64,000 nt of DNA from Cognatiyoonia sp965661665 (GTDB lineage Bacteria > Pseudomonadota > Alphaproteobacteria > Rhodobacterales > Rhodobacteraceae). The stretch is from assembly GCF_965661665.1 (NCBI RefSeq), contig NZ_CBFIEO010000001.1:62001-126000 (forward strand), in the 5' to 3' direction. Under the pieces are notes generated by a model. It saw only the letters and a list, made by a program, of their open reading frames with translations. It was not told the origin of the DNA and did no database searches. Positions 63,426 through 64,000 of the stretch are shown here, one piece after another (positions within the stretch are counted from its first letter, which is position 1; the number at the start of each line of letters is the position of its first letter). The position numbers and the translations under genes were made by a program.

Positions 63426-63440
63426 TGTTATAATATAACA
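63426..63440. promoter_or_regulatory. Zur-type operator
   Basis: Perfect palindrome TGTTATA-A-TATAACA, matching the core of the proteobacterial Zur consensus. It lies 42 bases upstream of the zrgA-like ATG, where it could overlap a -10 (TATAAC on the minus strand). Zinc-loaded Zur would repress the operon. Confidence 0.8.
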
Positions 63441-63653
63441 GAAAGCAATGTAGTTTGTTTTGAGCTGATATTTTGGTGACAAACCTCCAAGATGTGTCGT
63501 TTGGTCACAACTTCTGGGGTTGAGCTGCACAAGAGTTCACCCAAATCTTTATTGACATCTGGCGGTCTGCGTTTGATTGCATCAGCGCCCGAAAAACCAG
63601 TGTCTTCAGTGTTCAATCTGTGGCGCAGGCGTATGTCGGTGCGGCAGAAAAAG

Positions 63654-63671
63654 TGTAAATTTTAGTTTACA
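63654..63671. promoter_or_regulatory. Inverted repeat upstream of the HMG-CoA reductase-like gene
   Basis: TGTAAA-N6-TTTACA, exact 6-bp arms, 49 bases before the ATG at 63720. Possible operator. The other bases of the 63384-63719 gap hold the Zur box and nothing else recognisable. Confidence 0.4.
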
Positions 63672-63719
63672 TATGTACTGTCAAGTTGAATAGTTGTGTG
63701 GCTAAGAAGGAAACGTTGC

Positions 63720-64000
63720 ATGAAGAATCGCGTGCAGGACATTACGCCGCTCCCGACTGAGTGGATTGGTCCGATCAGCATCACAGGGAATGTGATGGAG
63801 GAGCAGGTCAGTGTTCCTATGGCCACCTATGAAACCCCGCTTTGGCCTTCAACAGGTCGCGGTGCGCGGGTTTCGCGTCAAGCGGGCGGTGTGCGGTGCA
63901 CGTTGGTAGATGAGCGGATGACACGATCCGTCGTCGTGCGAGCCAAGGATGGCGGCGCCGCTTTCAGTGCGTGGCAGTCGATCTCCTCTCGGTCTGATGA
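63720..64000 (+). CDS. HMG-CoA reductase-like protein (5' part only)
   Basis: 93 codons to the right edge, open, no stop. ATG 63720 follows AAGAAGGA by seven bases. The stretch TEWIGPISITGNVMEEQVSVPMATYETPLWPSTGRGARV matches the N-terminal catalytic region of class I-type HMG-CoA reductases (VPMATTEGALVASTNRG), with the catalytic Glu in TYETPL. The rest of the protein lies outside. It could make mevalonate or act in HMG-CoA breakdown; Rhodobacterales usually make isoprenoids by the MEP route, so the role is open. Confidence 0.6.
   Translation, partial: MKNRVQDITPLPTEWIGPISITGNVMEEQVSVPMATYETPLWPSTGRGARVSRQAGGVRCTLVDERMTRSVVVRAKDGGAAFSAWQSISSRSD

Noticed and set aside
1..64000. CRISPR arrays, insertion sequences or prophage genes
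   Set aside because: No regularly spaced direct repeats, transposase motifs, terminal inverted repeats or phage structural genes were recognised.

Overview
The window looks like chromosomal DNA of a marine alphaproteobacterium of the Rhodobacterales (Roseobacter/Rhodobacter group). The evidence is the gene order hemW-parB-parA-rsmG-mnmG-mnmE-rho-hemJ // maf-aroE-coaE-dnaQ-secB, the divergent regB / senC-regA redox locus with a near-invariant RegA helix-turn-helix, addAB with tsaE-amgK-murU, a MICOS-like mitofilin plus HemY pair, and a CtrA-type site. No insertion sequence, phage gene, CRISPR array or rRNA was seen. Most of the window is housekeeping; the right third is accessory and catabolic.

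Region 1 (1-11 kb) is the inferred replication-origin neighbourhood. All genes left of about 7.6 kb read leftwards and the next four to the right read rightwards. The gap between hemJ and maf is AT-rich and carries one perfect and three near-perfect DnaA boxes plus two GANTC sites, so it is proposed as oriC. Two perfect 16-bp parS sites sit inside the first codons of rsmG and mnmG, beside parA/parB.

Region 2 (11-27 kb) holds envelope, protease and repair functions: fxsA, a Tim44-domain protein, mltA, an Smr protein, an MFS transporter, hslVU split by a membrane-protein gene, trxA, addAB, murU-amgK (cell-wall recycling) and tsaE. Region 3 (27-40 kb) holds a small membrane ORF under a CtrA-type site, the RegBA/SenC redox system, ahcY, a decayed extensin-like pseudogene, gpsA-tsaD, hemD, mitofilin, hemY, and a tRNA-Thr(CGT) whose stems contain three mispairs.

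Region 4 (40-47 kb) is a branched-chain-amino-acid-type ABC transporter operon that ends in an acyl-CoA ligase gene, suggesting import and CoA activation of an organic acid. Region 5 (47-60 kb) contains a glycine-betaine-type transporter (proVWX), a CaiD-like / NDP-forming CoA ligase / acyl-CoA dehydrogenase operon, and, divergent from it, a GntR regulator with a dapA-family lyase, an aldehyde dehydrogenase, a non-pyrrolysine MttB-family protein and a DAO-family flavoprotein. The two arms share an intergenic region with a perfect 10-bp-arm palindrome over the predicted gntR promoter. Together they look like a catabolic island for a quaternary amine (carnitine- or betaine-like) whose exact substrate cannot be read from sequence.

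Region 6 (60-64 kb) is a zinc-type operon (ZrgA-like His-rich protein, ABC ATPase, permease, DUF3299 protein) with a perfect Zur-type palindrome upstream. At the right edge lies the start of a gene resembling HMG-CoA reductase.

All calls come from reading the sequence and recalled family knowledge; no database search or structure prediction was run.
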